Below are positions 62,899-64,000 of a stretch of 64,000 nucleotides of DNA, piece after piece. The notes beneath the pieces were generated by a model that made no database searches, had not been told where the DNA came from, and saw nothing but the letters and a program-made list of their open reading frames with translations. Position 1 is the first letter of the stretch. Each line of letters opens with the position of its first letter. This DNA comes from Stieleria neptunia (GTDB taxonomy: Bacteria; Planctomycetota; Planctomycetia; Pirellulales; Pirellulaceae): NCBI RefSeq assembly GCF_007754155.1, contig NZ_CP037423.1, forward strand, positions 6,072,567 through 6,136,566, read 5' to 3'. Position numbers and translations under genes: made by a program.

Positions 62899-64000
62899 GT
62901 GACCACAACGGACGAACCCGAAGACGACCGCGTTGTATCGGCGGTGAAAGACTACATGCGTTTGCTGGACGCCGACCAAGCTCCGCCGATCGATGTCTAC
63001 TTGGCCGAACATGCCGAGATCGCCTCGGAACTGCGTCCGTCGCTGGAAGGGTTGGCGTTGGTGCATCGGGCCGGCCCCGCCTCTGCAAAACCGCTCGGGG
63101 CGGTCTCGCCCGACGCGGAGTTCACGGCCAAGCCGATCGGCGACTTTCAAATCGTCGGGGAACTCGGTCGCGGCGGCATGGGAGTGGTTTACGATGCAAT
63201 TCAATTGTCGCTCGGTCGTCGCGTGGCGCTAAAGGTGTTGCCGTTTGCCAGCGGATTGGACGAGGTTCGGTTGCAACGTTTCCGCAACGAAGCGCATGCC
63301 GCCGCGGCGCTGCATCATACGAACATCGTCCCGGTCTACGCGGTCGGCAGCGATCGGGGGCTGCATTATTACGCGATGCAATTGATCGAAGGGCACACGT
63401 TGGCCGATGTGATCGAAGAGATGCGGGGCGCAAAACGCGGTGGCGGCCGGGACACCGCGCAAGACCTCCGCTCGTCGACGATCCCCCAAATCTCAGCGAC
63501 GTTCGCGACCGGTGACGGCCAATCCGGCCGCCGCCGATACTTCGAGTCGGTCGTCCGGATGACGTTTGAAGCGGCGATCGCCATCCAGCACGCACACCAG
63601 TACGGCGTGATCCATCGCGACATCAAACCCAGCAACCTGCTGATCGACGGCACCGGCAAAGTCTGGGTGACCGATTTCGGGTTGGCACAAATTGAGTCCG
63701 ACCCCAGCAACCTGACGCGGACCGGCGACCCGATGGGCACGCTGCGGTATGCGTCTCCGGAACAGGCCTCCGGTCAGCGCACGATCTTGGATCACCGCAC
63801 CGACGTCTACTCGTTGGGCGTGACACTGTATGAATTGCTGACGCTGCGGCCGGCGATCGAGGGCGACGGATTTCGCGAATTGTTGAACCGGGTCGTCGAA
63901 GTCGAGCCACCCTCGCCGGCATCGATTGCCCCCGACATCCCGCCCGAATTGGACAACATCGTTCGCAAATCGATCGCCAAGTTGCCGGCCGAACGCTACG
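62899..64000 (+). CDS. Serine/threonine protein kinase (Hanks type), 3' end outside window
   Basis: The gene starts with GTG at 62899, with GGAGAGG about 8 bases upstream, and is still open at the right edge after 367 codons. The first 80 residues are acidic and resemble the N-terminal part found in sigma-factor-linked kinases. The kinase domain has the glycine loop GELGRGGMGVVY (87-98), Lys112, the HRD motif HRDIKPSN (239-246), DFG (259-261) and an activation segment with YASPEQASG. A loop of about 40 residues (about 175-218), Arg/Gly-rich, is inserted before the catalytic loop. It directly follows the ECF sigma-factor gene and is likely co-transcribed. The rest of the protein is not visible. 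Confidence 0.92.
   Translation, partial: MTTTDEPEDDRVVSAVKDYMRLLDADQAPPIDVYLAEHAEIASELRPSLEGLALVHRAGPASAKPLGAVSPDAEFTAKPIGDFQIVGELGRGGMGVVYDAIQLSLGRRVALKVLPFASGLDEVRLQRFRNEAHAAAALHHTNIVPVYAVGSDRGLHYYAMQLIEGHTLADVIEEMRGAKRGGGRDTAQDLRSSTIPQISATFATGDGQSGRRRYFESVVRMTFEAAIAIQHAHQYGVIHRDIKPSNLLIDGTGKVWVTDFGLAQIESDPSNLTRTGDPMGTLRYASPEQASGQRTILDHRTDVYSLGVTLYELLTLRPAIEGDGFRELLNRVVEVEPPSPASIAPDIPPELDNIVRKSIAKLPAERY

Overview
The window looks like a chromosomal segment from a planctomycete, most likely a member of the Pirellulaceae close to Rhodopirellula or Stieleria. This is inferred from gene families rather than from a marker gene. The GC content is about 60%. The content includes formylglycine sulfatases, a Tat-exported Gfo/Idh/MocA oxidoreductase, a PSCyt1-DUF1549-DUF1553 protein next to a DUF1501 protein, DUF1559 pseudopilins, PEP-CTERM proteins, an ECF sigma factor beside a Ser/Thr kinase, and many palindromic intergenic repeats. 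I saw no rRNA, tRNA, CRISPR array, complete insertion sequence or prophage.

Layout. 0-12 kb: an NtrC-type regulator cut by the left edge, a membrane-anchored hypothetical, a secreted HEAT-repeat protein, the oxidoreductase, two sulfatases (one with EF-hands), a zinc-ribbon protein and a BON protein. 12-15 kb: a repeat-filled gap of more than 1 kb, then an ExbB-ExbD-ExbD operon. 15-21 kb (minus strand): FtsH overlapping a thioredoxin-like ferredoxin, and a long RecQ. 21-29 kb: a secreted LamG-like protein, a conserved hypothetical, an MBOAT acyltransferase with an SGNH partner, a rhomboid protease with a long tail, and a HEAT/TPR protein. 29-33 kb: a signal peptidase I twice the usual size, an LptB-like ATPase, a zinc/TM protein and hemP. 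33.7-37.8 kb: a PEP-CTERM/DUF1559 fusion, a lipoprotein and a DUF4198-Kelch protein. 37.8-44 kb (minus strand): a DUF3124 protein, a decayed gene, and a doxX-adaptor-RND operon. 44.7-48.6 kb: a CoA-binding protein, then two MscS-type channels flanking a degenerate P-loop protein. 49.2-55.3 kb: a heavy-metal RND operon rich in histidine. 55.5-56.8 kb: a cobalamin riboswitch and a PEP-CTERM surface protein. 56.8-61.7 kb: the DUF1501 and PSCyt1 pair. 62.2 kb to the end: the ECF sigma factor and a Ser/Thr kinase cut by the right edge.

Two places are the best candidates for undescribed biology. The first is 33.1-37.8 kb. Here hemP and, divergently, a gene joining a complete PEP-CTERM protein to a complete DUF1559 prepilin flank a region with two related Fur-like 17-mers. 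Downstream lie a lipoprotein and a DUF4198-Kelch protein, so the region reads as a possible iron-responsive surface assembly. The second is 55.5-56.8 kb, where a B12 riboswitch precedes a PEP-CTERM protein whose obvious role would be cobalamin capture at the cell surface.

Several families of palindromic or terminal-inverted-repeat elements fill the gaps between genes. Some are nested in each other, and some supply or touch the stop codons of neighbouring genes.
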